This document shows positions 15,848 to 24,267 of a stretch of 64,000 nt of DNA, piece after piece; position 1 is the stretch's first letter; every line of letters begins with the position of its first letter. Under the pieces are notes generated by a model, which was not told where the DNA came from, did no database searches, and saw only the letters and a list, made by a program, of their open reading frames with translations. The stretch is from Alphaproteobacteria bacterium (GTDB lineage Bacteria > Pseudomonadota > Alphaproteobacteria > UBA9219 > RFNS01): contig JBBCGY010000001.1 of NCBI GenBank assembly GCA_037200005.1, positions 292,416 through 356,415 on the forward strand, in the 5' to 3' direction. The translations under genes and the position numbers were made by a program.

Positions 15848-16999
15848 ATGGAAAATCTGGCGCTTTATATCCACTGGCCGTTCTGCCTGAGCAAATGCCC
15901 GTATTGCGATTTCAATTCCCATGTGCGGGAGTCGATCGATCAGGATGGCTGGCGCGGCGCTTTGCTGCGCGAGCTGGATCATTATGCCGCGCTGTTGCCG
16001 GAGCGGCGGGTGACCTCGATATTTTTCGGCGGCGGCACGCCGTCCTTGATGGAGCCGAAGACGGTCGCGGCATTGATCGAGCGCGCGGGCACGCATTGGA
16101 ATTTCGCCGAAGATATTGAAATCACGCTGGAGGCCAATCCGACTTCGGTCGAGGCGGGGAACTTCGCCGCGCTTGCAGAAGCGGGCGTCAACCGGCTTTC
16201 GCTCGGCATTCAGTCATTGGACGATGCGGCGCTGAAATTTCTCGGCCGCCAGCATGACCGGGGACAGGCGCTCGCCGCCGTCGATATCGCCGCGAAATAT
16301 TTCCCGCGCTTCAGCTTCGATTTGATCTATGCCCGCGCTGGGCAAAGCCTCGACGAATGGGAGCAGGAATTGAGGGCCGCGCTGCCTTATATTCGCGGCC
16401 ATATGTCGCTCTATCAATTGACCATCGAGGAGAACACCGCCTTTCATACCCGCGCCGCGCGCGGCGAGCAGCTTGCCGCCGCGCCCGATATCGCCGCCGA
16501 AATGTTCACGATGACGCAGGCGATCATGGAGGATGCCGGAATGCCCGCCTATGAGATTTCCAATCATGCGGCGGCGGGGCAGGAATCGCGGCACAATCTG
16601 ACCTATTGGCGGTATGACGATTTCATCGGCGTCGGTCCTGGCGCGCATGGGCGCTATAAGGCGGCGGACGGCTTGCGCTATGCCAGCGTGGGGCGCAAAA
16701 GCCCGGAGCCATGGGCGGCGCAGGTGGCGGCGGAAGGCCATGGCGTGCAGGCTTTGACGGCGGTGGATGACGGCGCGGCGCGGCAGGAGGCGCTGATGAT
16801 GGGGCTGCGGTTGAAATCCGGCATCGCGCGCGATTCATGGCGCAAGAAATTCGGCGGCGACGTCACGGAATTTCTTGCAGCGGAAAAGCTGCGCAAGCTG
16901 CAGCATGAAAATATGCTGCGGCTTGACGAGGATGCTCTGGCCGCGACGACGGACGGCGCGATCAGGCTCAATGCGGTGCTGAAATATCTTTTGAATTAA
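15848..16999 (+). CDS. hemW: Heme chaperone HemW (radical SAM)
   Basis: HemW (383 aa) is a radical-SAM-fold protein that binds heme and delivers it to target proteins; it is often misnamed HemN. The iron-sulfur motif is CLSKCPYC near residue 16, with the fourth HemN-specific cysteine absent, which favours HemW. Other signatures: FFGGGTPSLM, SLGIQSLDDAALKFLGRQH and SFDLIYARAGQS, then YEISNHA and GVGPGAHGR in the C-terminal half. ATG 15848 is chosen because the family N-terminus (ENLALYIHWPFC) begins there; an upstream ATG at 15821 is possible. The end overlaps by four bases a convergent small frame. Confidence 0.94.
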   Translation: MENLALYIHWPFCLSKCPYCDFNSHVRESIDQDGWRGALLRELDHYAALLPERRVTSIFFGGGTPSLMEPKTVAALIERAGTHWNFAEDIEITLEANPTSVEAGNFAALAEAGVNRLSLGIQSLDDAALKFLGRQHDRGQALAAVDIAAKYFPRFSFDLIYARAGQSLDEWEQELRAALPYIRGHMSLYQLTIEENTAFHTRAARGEQLAAAPDIAAEMFTMTQAIMEDAGMPAYEISNHAAAGQESRHNLTYWRYDDFIGVGPGAHGRYKAADGLRYASVGRKSPEPWAAQVAAEGHGVQALTAVDDGAARQEALMMGLRLKSGIARDSWRKKFGGDVTEFLAAEKLRKLQHENMLRLDEDALAATTDGAIRLNAVLKYLLN

Positions 17000-17193
17000 A
17001 GGCTTAATGACGGAGCGCGGCGGCGCGAGGGCATCGGCGCGGGCCTTACGGCTTTAGGCGAGAATAAAAAGGCCGGCGGCGGCTTGCGGCTTGCATATTT
17101 GCCAAGCCCTTCGAAAGACGGCATGGCCATGGCCATGATATCGAAAATCGAATCCACCTGAGCCGCCGGCTGTAATATCGCGTACTTATTCAT
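16996..17193 (-). CDS. Possible small protein, 65 aa
   Basis: A reverse-strand frame starting at ATG 17193, preceded by GAAGGA about ten bases upstream. The first half is mixed hydrophobic (VDSIFDIMAMAMPSFEGLG), the second half basic and proline-rich. I recognise no family. It fills the space between hemW and asnB in the same orientation as asnB. The ribosome site favours a real gene, while the overlap with the hemW stop and the simple C-terminus speak against it. Confidence 0.35.
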   Translation of the reverse strand: MNKYAILQPAAQVDSIFDIMAMAMPSFEGLGKYASRKPPPAFLFSPKAVRPAPMPSRRRAPSLSL

Positions 17194-17300
17194 AATGATG
17201 CTGTTCCTTCGTTATAAGAACAGCATAGGCGCGCGCGATTAACCGGGACTGAATATTGTATTGCAATTGATTGATTTTATTTGGTTATTCAGGATTTTAG

Positions 17301-19202
17301 TCAAATGCCGTAGGTTTCTCGCCAACTCAAAAACATCAGCGCGGTCCATAGCCGGTGATGATGATTGCCGCGCCCGGCGAGATGACTTTCCCAGGCTTCG
17401 CGGATCGGCGCTGGATTCAGCCCGGCGCGCACCAGCATTTCGGGCACGAGCATATCCGCCGCCCAGGATTTCAGCGGGCCACGCAGCCATGCGGCTAGCG
17501 GCACGCCGAAGCCGCTTTTCGGACGCTCCAGCAAGGCGCGCGGGATGTGGCGATAGGCGATTTCGCGCAATATGCGTTTCGTCACCCCGCCTTGCAGTTT
17601 ATAAGAACGTGGCAGCGTCAGGGCGAATTCGATGATCCGGTGATCGAGCAGCGGCACGCGCACTTCGAGCGCCACATCCATGCTGGCGCGATCGACCTTG
17701 GTCAGCACGTCGTCATGCAGATAGCCGAGCATGTCCCATAGCTGCATCGCGCAAACCGGATCGGCGGGCGCGGGCCTGGCGAGCGCCAGCGTTACAGGCT
17801 CGCCGCCGGCGACGACGGTTTCCGGCTCCTGCCACCAGCTTACCAGATGCCGGTAGGCCGCTGCGGCATCGCCGCCGCCGAGCGCGGCGAATTTCACCAG
17901 TTTGTCGCCGAGCTGCGGGATGCGCATTCTTGCCGGAAGCATAGTACCGAGGCGGTTCATGGTCTCGGCGGGAATCGCGGCGCACAGGCCCGCGAGATGC
18001 TGCCTTGCCGCCATCGGCCAATTTTCCATCCGCGCCATCGCCCGGTAGCGGTTATAGCCGAGGAAGCCTTCGTCGCCGCCGTCGCCCGACAGCGCGACCG
18101 TGACATGCTCGCGGGCGATTTTCGAGACGAGATAAGTGGGGATTTGCGACGAGTCGGCGAACGGCTCGTCATAGATATGCGGCAGGCGCGGGATGACGGC
18201 GCGGGCGTCCGCTTCGGTGACATAGGCCTCGGTATGCGCCGTGCCGAGATGCGCCGCGATTTTCTTCGCCGCCGGGGCTTCGTCGAAATCGCGGCTCTCG
18301 AAGCCGATGGAGAAGGTGCGGATCGGCCGGGCGCTTTGGGCCTGCATCAGCGCGGCAACGGTCGAAGAATCGATCCCGCCCGACAGCAGCGCGCCGAGCG
18401 GCACGTCGGCGAGCATCTGCCCGCGCACGGAATCTTTCAGCAGATCATACAGCGCGTCCGAGGCTTCGCCGAAGCTCATGGAGTTCGTCACGCCGTGCAA
18501 ACCCAGCCCTTGCAAATCCCAATAGCGCGTCAGCGCGGGCGCGCGGCCCGGCTCGATGATCAAATAATGCGCGGGCGCGAGCTTATGGACGCCGGTGAAA
18601 ATGCTGCGCGGCGCGGGGACGTTCCCGGCTCGGAAATAATGCGTCAGCGATTGGCGGTCGATATCGCGGGGGCAGTCCGGATGCCGCGTCAGCGCGCGCA
18701 GTTCGGAGCCGAACAGGATTTTGCCGTTCGCTTCGGCCCAGTAAAGCGGCTTGATGCCGAGCCGGTCGCGGACGAGGGCGAGCTTGCGCGCGCGGCGATC
18801 CCACAGCGCGAAGGCGAACATGCCGTTGATCTTTTGCAGGGTCTTATCGAGGCCCCAGGCCGCGACGGCGGCCAGCAGCACGGCGGTATCGCTGCCGCCC
18901 GCGATAACGCGCCCTTCGGCGCGAAGTTCAGCGGCAAGTTCGGGGAAATTATAAATCTCGCCATTATAGACGATCACATAATTGCCGTCGGCGCCATGCA
19001 TCGGCTGCGCGCCCGCCGGACTGAGATCGATGATGGCAAGGCGGCGGTGGGCGAGCGCGATCCCGGCTTCGGCGTCGGCCCAGACGTCGCCCGCGTCCGG
19101 GCCGCGATGGCGCAGCGAATCGCCCATGCGGGAGGCGGTTTGACGCAGATCCTCCGCGGATGTCGCCTGCCTAAGATCGAATATGCCCGCGATGCCGCAC
19201 AT
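17301..19202 (-). CDS. asnB: Asparagine synthetase (glutamine-hydrolysing)
   Basis: A 633-aa AsnB-family amidotransferase that makes asparagine, or amidates another acid, using glutamine and ATP. The N-terminal class II glutaminase domain starts with the catalytic Cys2 (MCGIAGI) and contains RHRGPDAG, LAHRRLAIIDLS and YNGEIYN. The C-terminal synthetase domain has the pyrophosphate loop SGGIDSST (about 264-271), FSIGFE and LSGDGGDEGFLGY. Length and motifs fit the family members found in polysaccharide or housekeeping contexts. The start ATG overlaps the sufE stop (ATGA), making it the last gene of a reverse-strand unit: pseudopilin, prepilin peptidase, sufE, asnB. Confidence 0.95.
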   Translation of the reverse strand: MCGIAGIFDLRQATSAEDLRQTASRMGDSLRHRGPDAGDVWADAEAGIALAHRRLAIIDLSPAGAQPMHGADGNYVIVYNGEIYNFPELAAELRAEGRVIAGGSDTAVLLAAVAAWGLDKTLQKINGMFAFALWDRRARKLALVRDRLGIKPLYWAEANGKILFGSELRALTRHPDCPRDIDRQSLTHYFRAGNVPAPRSIFTGVHKLAPAHYLIIEPGRAPALTRYWDLQGLGLHGVTNSMSFGEASDALYDLLKDSVRGQMLADVPLGALLSGGIDSSTVAALMQAQSARPIRTFSIGFESRDFDEAPAAKKIAAHLGTAHTEAYVTEADARAVIPRLPHIYDEPFADSSQIPTYLVSKIAREHVTVALSGDGGDEGFLGYNRYRAMARMENWPMAARQHLAGLCAAIPAETMNRLGTMLPARMRIPQLGDKLVKFAALGGGDAAAAYRHLVSWWQEPETVVAGGEPVTLALARPAPADPVCAMQLWDMLGYLHDDVLTKVDRASMDVALEVRVPLLDHRIIEFALTLPRSYKLQGGVTKRILREIAYRHIPRALLERPKSGFGVPLAAWLRGPLKSWAADMLVPEMLVRAGLNPAPIREAWESHLAGRGNHHHRLWTALMFLSWRETYGI

Positions 19203-19633
19203 CAGCGCTGCGCCGCGGCGATGGATTTGATGGTCTTGATCATCGCGGCGAGGCCGTTGCTGCGGCTGGGCGAAAGATGCTCGCCAAGGCCCACGGCGGT
19301 GACGAAGCGAGGCTCGGCCCTGGAGATAGCCAACGGCGGCTGACCAGAAAAAATCCGCAGCAGCAGCACGATAAGGCCGGAGACGATGGCGGCGTCGCTG
19401 GCGGCGTCGAAATGGAGCAAGCCGTTTTCCGTTCTGGCATGAAGCCAGACTCGCGACTGGCAGCCGCGCACCAGATAGTCGTCAGTGCGGAATTCTTCGG
19501 GATAGGGCGGCAGTTTTCTTCCGAGATCGATCAGATAGCGGTAACGCTCCTGCCAATCGTCGAATAAGGCGAATTCATCGATAATCTCGTCCTGGATGGC
19601 GTCGATATCGGGATGGCCCGTCATGCTGATCAT
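19202..19633 (-). CDS. sufE: SufE cysteine-desulfurase sulfur acceptor
   Basis: SufE (143 aa) accepts persulfide sulfur from the cysteine desulfurase SufS for Fe-S cluster assembly. The acceptor cysteine is C58 in VRGCQSRVWL, the hallmark of the family; the N-terminal DEIIDEFALFDDWQERYRYLIDLG and the C-terminal GLGEHLSPSRSNGLAAM also match. ATG 19633 and 19624 are both possible starts, and neither has a good ribosome site. It lies eight bases or so after the prepilin peptidase and overlaps asnB by one base. The rest of the suf operon is not in this window. Confidence 0.93.
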   Translation of the reverse strand: MISMTGHPDIDAIQDEIIDEFALFDDWQERYRYLIDLGRKLPPYPEEFRTDDYLVRGCQSRVWLHARTENGLLHFDAASDAAIVSGLIVLLLRIFSGQPPLAISRAEPRFVTAVGLGEHLSPSRSNGLAAMIKTIKSIAAAQR

Positions 19634-19640
19634 ATAAGGA

Positions 19641-20123
19641 CTAGGACAGCCATAATTTCGCTATCGCCAGTCCCACCAGCAGGAAGGGCGCGAAATGCAC
19701 TCTTTTCAAGGGACGGCCTATCAGCCGCATGACGCCTATCAATCCGAGGCCGAGCCAGGCCGCCGCCACCCAGGCCCACAGCACCGGCGCGGCGCCGAAG
19801 CCGAAAGCGGCCAGCATCGACCATTTGGCATCGCCCATGCCGAGCGCGTCGCGCTTGCGGAAATAATACCAAAGCTCGTTGAGCGCCCATATGATTCCGC
19901 CGCAGATCACCGCCGCCACCAGCCGCGCCAGCAGGAAAGACGGCGGCATCAGGATCGCCATGGCCAGCGCCGCGCCCGCCGCGCCCGCGATCAACAGCCG
20001 GTCCGGCACCCGTCCGGAGCGGGCGTCGATGAAGGCCGTCCAGCCGAGCATGGCCCACAGGAAAACCGCCAGCCACGGGCTGGCCGCATGGGTGAGCAGA
20101 TGGGCCGGAGAGGGGATGATCAT
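19641..20123 (-). CDS. A24 family prepilin peptidase (short form)
   Basis: A 160-aa membrane aspartic peptidase that removes the leader of prepilin-like proteins. Both catalytic aspartates are visible: D33 in FIDARSGRVPD and D98 in the GxGD motif LGMGDAK. There are about five or six hydrophobic segments and no N-terminal methyltransferase-type domain, so it is the short TadV/CpaA or PilU-like form. It starts at ATG 20123, two bases after the pseudopilin gene, which suggests that pseudopilin is a substrate. A PilS-like pilin elsewhere in the window (52464) is another plausible substrate. Confidence 0.9.
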   Translation of the reverse strand: MIIPSPAHLLTHAASPWLAVFLWAMLGWTAFIDARSGRVPDRLLIAGAAGAALAMAILMPPSFLLARLVAAVICGGIIWALNELWYYFRKRDALGMGDAKWSMLAAFGFGAAPVLWAWVAAAWLGLGLIGVMRLIGRPLKRVHFAPFLLVGLAIAKLWLS

Positions 20124-20125
20124 GG

Positions 20126-20698
20126 CTACGGCGCTATATCGCAATTAGTGCCGGCAGCGCCCGAGGGTGTCGTGATCCAGAGCATCAGCACGCCGGTGCC
20201 CGCGGTATATTTCGCTTCCTGGCTGGTGAATTTGGCTTTGGGAGGATTGACGAGCCGCGCCATGCCTTTCAGAACGGCGGTATTCGCCGAAGTCGGCGTG
20301 ATCTTGATGCAGCGCCCGCCGCTTGCGCCATAATCGAAATATGTCCATGCGCTGAATCCGCTCGGCACCTGGGGCAGCTGGATTTTATAGGGGCCGTCCC
20401 ATAAATTCTGGCTGCCGCTTGACGGATAATTGGGGCAGGTGAGGCCGGAAACCGGATCGCCGGTTGTAGTGCCGGCCGGCCAGACGAGAGGATCGTCGCC
20501 CAGCATGTTGCACTGGGTGAATTTGCTGCGGATCAGATCGGCCTGCGAGCCGATCTGGGCGGTGATGCTGTCCTCGCGCCCCGCCGTGCCCATCGAGCCC
20601 GTGGAGGCGGCGATCGCGCCGGCGATAAGACCGAGCAGCACGATGACGAACAGGATCATCCCAATGGCGATTCCCGCTTCGGAATGAAAACGCGGCAT
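20126..20698 (-). CDS. Pseudopilin-like membrane protein
   Basis: A 190-aa protein with a short N-terminal leader ending in EAG, followed by a 22-residue hydrophobic helix (IAIGMILFVIVLLGLIAGAIAA) and a soluble domain containing four Cys. This layout is that of type IV pilin-like proteins, although the Glu normally found at position +5 is missing, as in some minor pilins. Its soluble domain has aromatic and Gly-rich segments (NLWDGPYKIQLPQVPSGFSAWTYFDYG) similar in style to pilin globular domains. It is immediately followed by a prepilin peptidase, which strongly supports the assignment. Specific family unknown. Confidence 0.7.
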   Translation of the reverse strand: MPRFHSEAGIAIGMILFVIVLLGLIAGAIAASTGSMGTAGREDSITAQIGSQADLIRSKFTQCNMLGDDPLVWPAGTTTGDPVSGLTCPNYPSSGSQNLWDGPYKIQLPQVPSGFSAWTYFDYGASGGRCIKITPTSANTAVLKGMARLVNPPKAKFTSQEAKYTAGTGVLMLWITTPSGAAGTNCDIAP

Positions 20699-20844
20699 GC
20701 GACCCCCTTTAAGTCTTTTATGTCGCCATTCTGCGGCGATTAACTAATTTGCGCAACCGGCATTGTCGAAAACCCTCCTCTTTGTGGACAAACTCCCTGG
20801 GTTGGAGTAACAACGCCCCCATTGCTTGTAATCGGGAGAAGGAT

Positions 20845-21792
20845 ATGGGTGTTATGACAACCGCGAGCGCCGCCATGACCGCCAATGTGCGCGACATCAT
20901 CGGCTGGTACGATGGCGAGAATCCCGGCGTGAAAGCCAATCTGGTTCGCATGCTGATGACCGGCCGCCTCGGCGGTACCGGCAAGATGGTGATTCTGCCG
21001 ATCGATCAGGGTTTCGAGCACGGCCCGGCGCGCAGCTTCGGCGTCAATCCCGACGCCTATGATCCCGCCTATCACATCCAGATGGCGGTCGATGCGGGCC
21101 TCAACGCCTATGCCGCGCCCTATGGCTGGCTGAACGCGGTGGCCGACCGCTATGCCGGGCAGATTCCGACCATCCTCAAGATCAACAGCTCCAATTCGCT
21201 GAACCGCGCCAAGGAAGCGCCCGACCAGGCCGTGACCGCCAGCATCGACGACGCGCTGCGCCTCGGCTGTTCGGCGATCGGCTTCACGATCTATCCCGGC
21301 TCCGACGTGATCTACGGGCAGATGGAAGAAATCGTCGCGCTGTCCAAGGAAGCCCGCGCCAAGGGCTTGGCCGTCGTCATCTGGTCCTATCCGCGCGGCG
21401 GCAACGTGACCAAAGACGGCGAGACCGCGCTCGATATCGTCGCCTATGGCGCGCATATGGCGGCGCTGCTCGGCGCGCATATCATCAAGGTGAAACTGCC
21501 GACCGACTTCCTCGAGCAAAAAGAGGCCAAGGAAGTCTATGAGAAGCAGAAGATCAAGATCGACACTTTGGGAGATCGCGTCTCGCACATCATGCAGTGC
21601 TGCTTCAACCGCCAGCGCATTGTGGTGTTCTCCGGCGGCGCGGCCAAGGGCGGCGACAACGTGCTTGACGACGCCCGCGCCATCAAGGCGGGCGGCGGCC
21701 ACGGCTCGATCATCGGCCGCAATTGCTTCCAGCGCCCGCGCGCCGAAGCGATGAAGCTGCTCGACGATATGATCAAGGTTTATCAGGGGTAG
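20845..21792 (+). CDS. Class I fructose-bisphosphate aldolase (DeoC/FbaB type)
   Basis: A 315-aa TIM-barrel aldolase of the archaeal-type class I family, which cleaves fructose 1,6-bisphosphate through a Schiff base. Family motifs include LPIDQGFEHGPARSF, YDPAYH, LKINSSNSL, GFTIYPGSD, IWSYPRGG and HIIKVKLP, the last with the probable Schiff-base lysine, then VFSGGAAKGGDNVL and GGGHGSIIGRNCFQRP for phosphate binding. ATG 20845 has GGAGAAGG immediately upstream. With gap, tkt and pgi also in the window, it belongs to central carbon metabolism. It is transcribed divergently from the pseudopilin unit. Confidence 0.92.
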   Translation: MGVMTTASAAMTANVRDIIGWYDGENPGVKANLVRMLMTGRLGGTGKMVILPIDQGFEHGPARSFGVNPDAYDPAYHIQMAVDAGLNAYAAPYGWLNAVADRYAGQIPTILKINSSNSLNRAKEAPDQAVTASIDDALRLGCSAIGFTIYPGSDVIYGQMEEIVALSKEARAKGLAVVIWSYPRGGNVTKDGETALDIVAYGAHMAALLGAHIIKVKLPTDFLEQKEAKEVYEKQKIKIDTLGDRVSHIMQCCFNRQRIVVFSGGAAKGGDNVLDDARAIKAGGGHGSIIGRNCFQRPRAEAMKLLDDMIKVYQG

Positions 21793-21794
21793 GA

Positions 21795-21912
21795 CAAAGC
21801 GTGAAGCCGGGCTGCAAATCGTCTTTTTCTGCACTCCGGTGCTCACGTACTAAAATGTACGTTGCGCGCCGGTGCTCGAAAAATACGATTTTCGCCACGG
21901 CTTGACGCTTTG
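21795..21912. repeat. Family C palindromic repeat after the aldolase gene
   Basis: Imperfect palindrome of about 118 bp. The outer arms pair CAAAGCGTGAAGCCG with CGGCTTGACGCTTTG. The core words GCCGGGCTGCAAAT and ATTTTCGCC(A/T)CGGC are shared with a copy after zapA (57536-57677). It fills the space between the aldolase gene and hisB. Confidence 0.78.
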
Positions 21913-21934
21913 CGCTCCGGATCGGATTGACAGA

Positions 21935-22522
21935 ATGCGCAAAGCCCAAATTACCCGCGAGACCACCGAGACGGCGATCACCGCCGCCATTAATCTCGAT
22001 GGCACCGGGCAGTATCAGATCGCGACCGGAATCGGCTTTCTCGATCATATGCTGTGCCAGCTCAGCCGCCACAGCCTGATGGACGTTACGGTCGCGGCCA
22101 AGGGCGATCTTCATATCGACTTTCATCACACCACCGAGGATACCGGCATCGCGCTCGGCCAGGCTTTTGCGAAGGCGCTCGGCGACAAGAAGGGCATCAC
22201 CCGCTACGGCTCGGCTTACGCGCCGATGGACGAGGCATTGTCGCGCTGCGCCCTGGATATTTCCGGGCGGCCCTATCTGATCTGGAAGGTGGATTTCCGC
22301 CGCGACAAGGTCGGCGAGATGGATACCGAACTGTTCAAGGAATGGTTCGGCGCGTTCGCCCAGAATGCCGGCATCACGCTGCATGTCGAAAGCCTTTACG
22401 GCGAGAATAATCACCACATCATCGAAAGCTGCTTCAAGGCGACCGCCCGCGCGCTGCGCCAGGCCATCGCGATCGACTCGCGCATGGCGGACAGCGTGCC
22501 GTCCACGAAGGGCGTTTTATGA
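21935..22522 (+). CDS. hisB: Imidazoleglycerol-phosphate dehydratase HisB
   Basis: HisB (195 aa), the monofunctional dehydratase that converts imidazole glycerol phosphate to imidazole acetol phosphate in histidine synthesis. The manganese-binding motifs are [16 protein letters not shown] and [14 protein letters not shown]; the N-terminal RETTETAI and GIGFLDHML also match. There is no fused phosphatase domain. ATG 21935 is the start that matches the family; an upstream frame extension is encoded by the palindromic repeat. The stop codon lies inside the first unit of a 44-bp tandem repeat. It leads the his cluster in this window. Confidence 0.96.
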   Translation: MRKAQITRETTETAITAAINLDGTGQYQIATGIGFLDHMLCQLSRHSLMDVTVAAKGDLHIDFHHTTEDTGIALGQAFAKALGDKKGITRYGSAYAPMDEALSRCALDISGRPYLIWKVDFRRDKVGEMDTELFKEWFGAFAQNAGITLHVESLYGENNHHIIESCFKATARALRQAIAIDSRMADSVPSTKGVL

Positions 22523-22610
22523 TTGTCATTCCAAAAAAAGCTGGAATGACGGGGGGCGTTTTATGACCGTCATTCCAGAAAAAGCCGGAATGACGGGGGG
22601 CGTTTTGTAG
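22510..22610. repeat. 44-bp tandem repeat covering the end of hisB
   Basis: Two full 44-bp units (starting 22510 and 22554) and a 13-base partial third (22598-22610). Each unit begins GGGCGTTTTATGA and carries a hairpin of the GTCATTCC ... GGAATGAC type, a simple relative of family B. The first unit includes the last codons and stop of hisB, so the duplications carry copies of that stop. Confidence 0.85.
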
Positions 22611-22615
22611 CGCGG

Positions 22616-23539
22616 ATGATATCTCCCGCGCAGATATGGGCCGGGATTCCGCGCCATATGAATGCAGTCTTTCTCGGCGTGACGATTGTCGCGCTTGCCC
22701 TGCCGCTGCCTTATGAGCTTGCGCCCGGATGGCTCGCGCCCGCGATGATCGCCGCCGTCGTTTTCATGAGCGCCGCGAAGCTGAATTTCGCCGATCTGGC
22801 CGACGCGCCGCTAGGCCCCCTGGCCATTTTTCTGGCGGCGCGGTTTCTCATCCTGCCCGCCGCGCTCTATGGGCTTGCCGTTTCCTTCGACCGCGATCTG
22901 GCGATGGCCCTCATGCTGATCTCATTGACGCCGGTCGGCGTCATGGCTCCGGCCCTGACTTCGGTCTATGGCGGCAATGTCAGCCTGGCCTTCGCGCTCA
23001 ATATCCTGACGACTCTGGCCTTTCCCTTTGTCCTGCCGATCATGACGCTGCTGCTCGCGGCGAAAAGCGCCGCCATCGACGCGGCGGGATTGTTTCTCAT
23101 CACCTCGGCGATGATTTTCATCCCGCTCGGCCTCTACGCCGCGCTGAAACCCGCGCACGGGCGCATCAAGCCGTTCCTGCAGAAGAACGGCGCGCCGCTT
23201 TCCATTCTCTTGCTGGCCTTGGCGGTCTTTATCCTGGCCGGACAGACGCGCGGCATCATCCTTGCCAACGGCTTCGTCAACATCGCCGCTTTTCTCGCCG
23301 TCACGGCTTCGTATGCGGTGTTTTTCATGCAAGGCTGGCTCTGGCCCGGTTTGCGCCGGACCCCGGACAGGATCGGCCTGGCGGCATCGTCGGGGATCAA
23401 TAATTCGACTCTGACCATCGGCATCGCCTCCGCCGCTTTTCCGGGCCAGGTTCTCGCTTTCGTGCTGATCGCCGAATTCGTATGGCTGCTGGGCGTCGCC
23501 GGATTCGGCAGATTCATCAAGGGGCGGGGGCGGCCATGA
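22616..23539 (+). CDS. Bile acid:sodium symporter (BASS) family transporter
   Basis: A 307-aa integral membrane protein with about nine or ten hydrophobic segments covering almost its full length. The pattern GVMAPALTSVYGGNVSLAFALNI followed later by AASSGINNSTLTIGIA matches the two crossed, substrate-binding helices of BASS/SBF transporters, which move organic anions with sodium. The substrate is not evident. It lies between hisB and hisH, and its stop overlaps the hisH start (ATGA), so it is co-expressed with histidine genes; whether that reflects function is unknown. Confidence 0.8.
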   Translation: MISPAQIWAGIPRHMNAVFLGVTIVALALPLPYELAPGWLAPAMIAAVVFMSAAKLNFADLADAPLGPLAIFLAARFLILPAALYGLAVSFDRDLAMALMLISLTPVGVMAPALTSVYGGNVSLAFALNILTTLAFPFVLPIMTLLLAAKSAAIDAAGLFLITSAMIFIPLGLYAALKPAHGRIKPFLQKNGAPLSILLLALAVFILAGQTRGIILANGFVNIAAFLAVTASYAVFFMQGWLWPGLRRTPDRIGLAASSGINNSTLTIGIASAAFPGQVLAFVLIAEFVWLLGVAGFGRFIKGRGRP

Positions 23540-24255
23540 AACGCATCGCGGTCATCGATTACGGATCGGGGAATTTGCGCTCGGCGGCGAAGGCGCTGGA
23601 GGCGGTGGCCGGAGCGGACGAGCATGTCATCGTAACCGCCGAGGCGCGGGAGATCGAGACGGCGGCGCGCATCGTATTGCCCGGCGTCGGCGCGTTCGCC
23701 GATTGCTATCGCGGGCTTGCGGCCTTGCCCGGCATGATGGCGGCGCTGGACAAGCGCGCGCGGCGGGACGGCGTCGCGTTTCTCGGCATTTGCGTCGGGA
23801 TGCAGTTGCTGGCAACGGAAGGCCATGAGCATGGCGTCCATCCGGGTTTGGGCTGGATCGGCGGCACGGTCGAAAAACTGACGCCGCCGCCGGGCGGCAA
23901 AATCCCGCATATGGGATGGAATGAGTTGCGTTTGACGGGCGAAACCCCCTCACCTGCAAAAACTAAGGACTTGCTGAAGCAAATCCAAGTTTTTGCTTCC
24001 TCTCCCCAGGGGGGAGAAGGGGCGCCCGTCCATCCTTTGTTCAAGGGGATCAATGACGGCGCGCATGTTTATTTCGTGCATTCCTATCATGTCGTCCCGG
24101 CGGATTCCGGGGCGGTTCTGGCGACCGTCGATTACGGCCAGCCCGTCGCCGCCGCCGTGGGGCAAGGCAATATTCTCGGCGTGCAGTTTCATCCCGAAAA
24201 AAGCCAGGAAACCGGGCTTAAAATCCTGCGCAATTTCCTGGATTGGCAGCCGTGA
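23536..24255 (+). CDS. hisH: Imidazole glycerol phosphate synthase glutaminase HisH with an in-frame repeat insertion
   Basis: HisH (239 aa) is the glutaminase subunit that feeds ammonia to HisF. The nucleophile is C86 in GICVGMQLL; the oxyanion and catalytic His/Glu motif VQFHPEKSQ is near the C-terminus. The N-terminal VIDYGSGNLRS and LPGVGAF match the family. Residues 137-162 are encoded by a family D repeat (23945-24022), inserted between the strand HMGWNELRL and HPLFKGI. The family is normally about 200-215 residues, so the insertion explains the extra length. All catalytic motifs remain in frame. The start overlaps the transporter stop. Confidence 0.95.
   Translation: MKRIAVIDYGSGNLRSAAKALEAVAGADEHVIVTAEAREIETAARIVLPGVGAFADCYRGLAALPGMMAALDKRARRDGVAFLGICVGMQLLATEGHEHGVHPGLGWIGGTVEKLTPPPGGKIPHMGWNELRLTGETPSPAKTKDLLKQIQVFASSPQGGEGAPVHPLFKGINDGAHVYFVHSYHVVPADSGAVLATVDYGQPVAAAVGQGNILGVQFHPEKSQETGLKILRNFLDWQP
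23945..24022 (+). repeat. Family D repeat inserted in frame in hisH
   Basis: 78-bp copy (26 codons) reading CCCCCTCACCTGCAAAAAC, a short hairpin, AAGTTTTTGCTTCCTCTCCCC and a GGGGGGAGAAGGGG end. It has the same orientation as the copy at 14096-14175. There is no stop codon in the hisH frame. Confidence 0.88.
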
Positions 24256-24267
24256 TTCGCGGTTTTC

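Noticed and set aside
17847-19343. Long plus-strand open frame opposite asnB
   Set aside because: It is fully antisense to a gene with clear family motifs; GC-rich codon bias leaves the antisense frame open. Its translation is Arg/Gly/Ala-rich with no family pattern.
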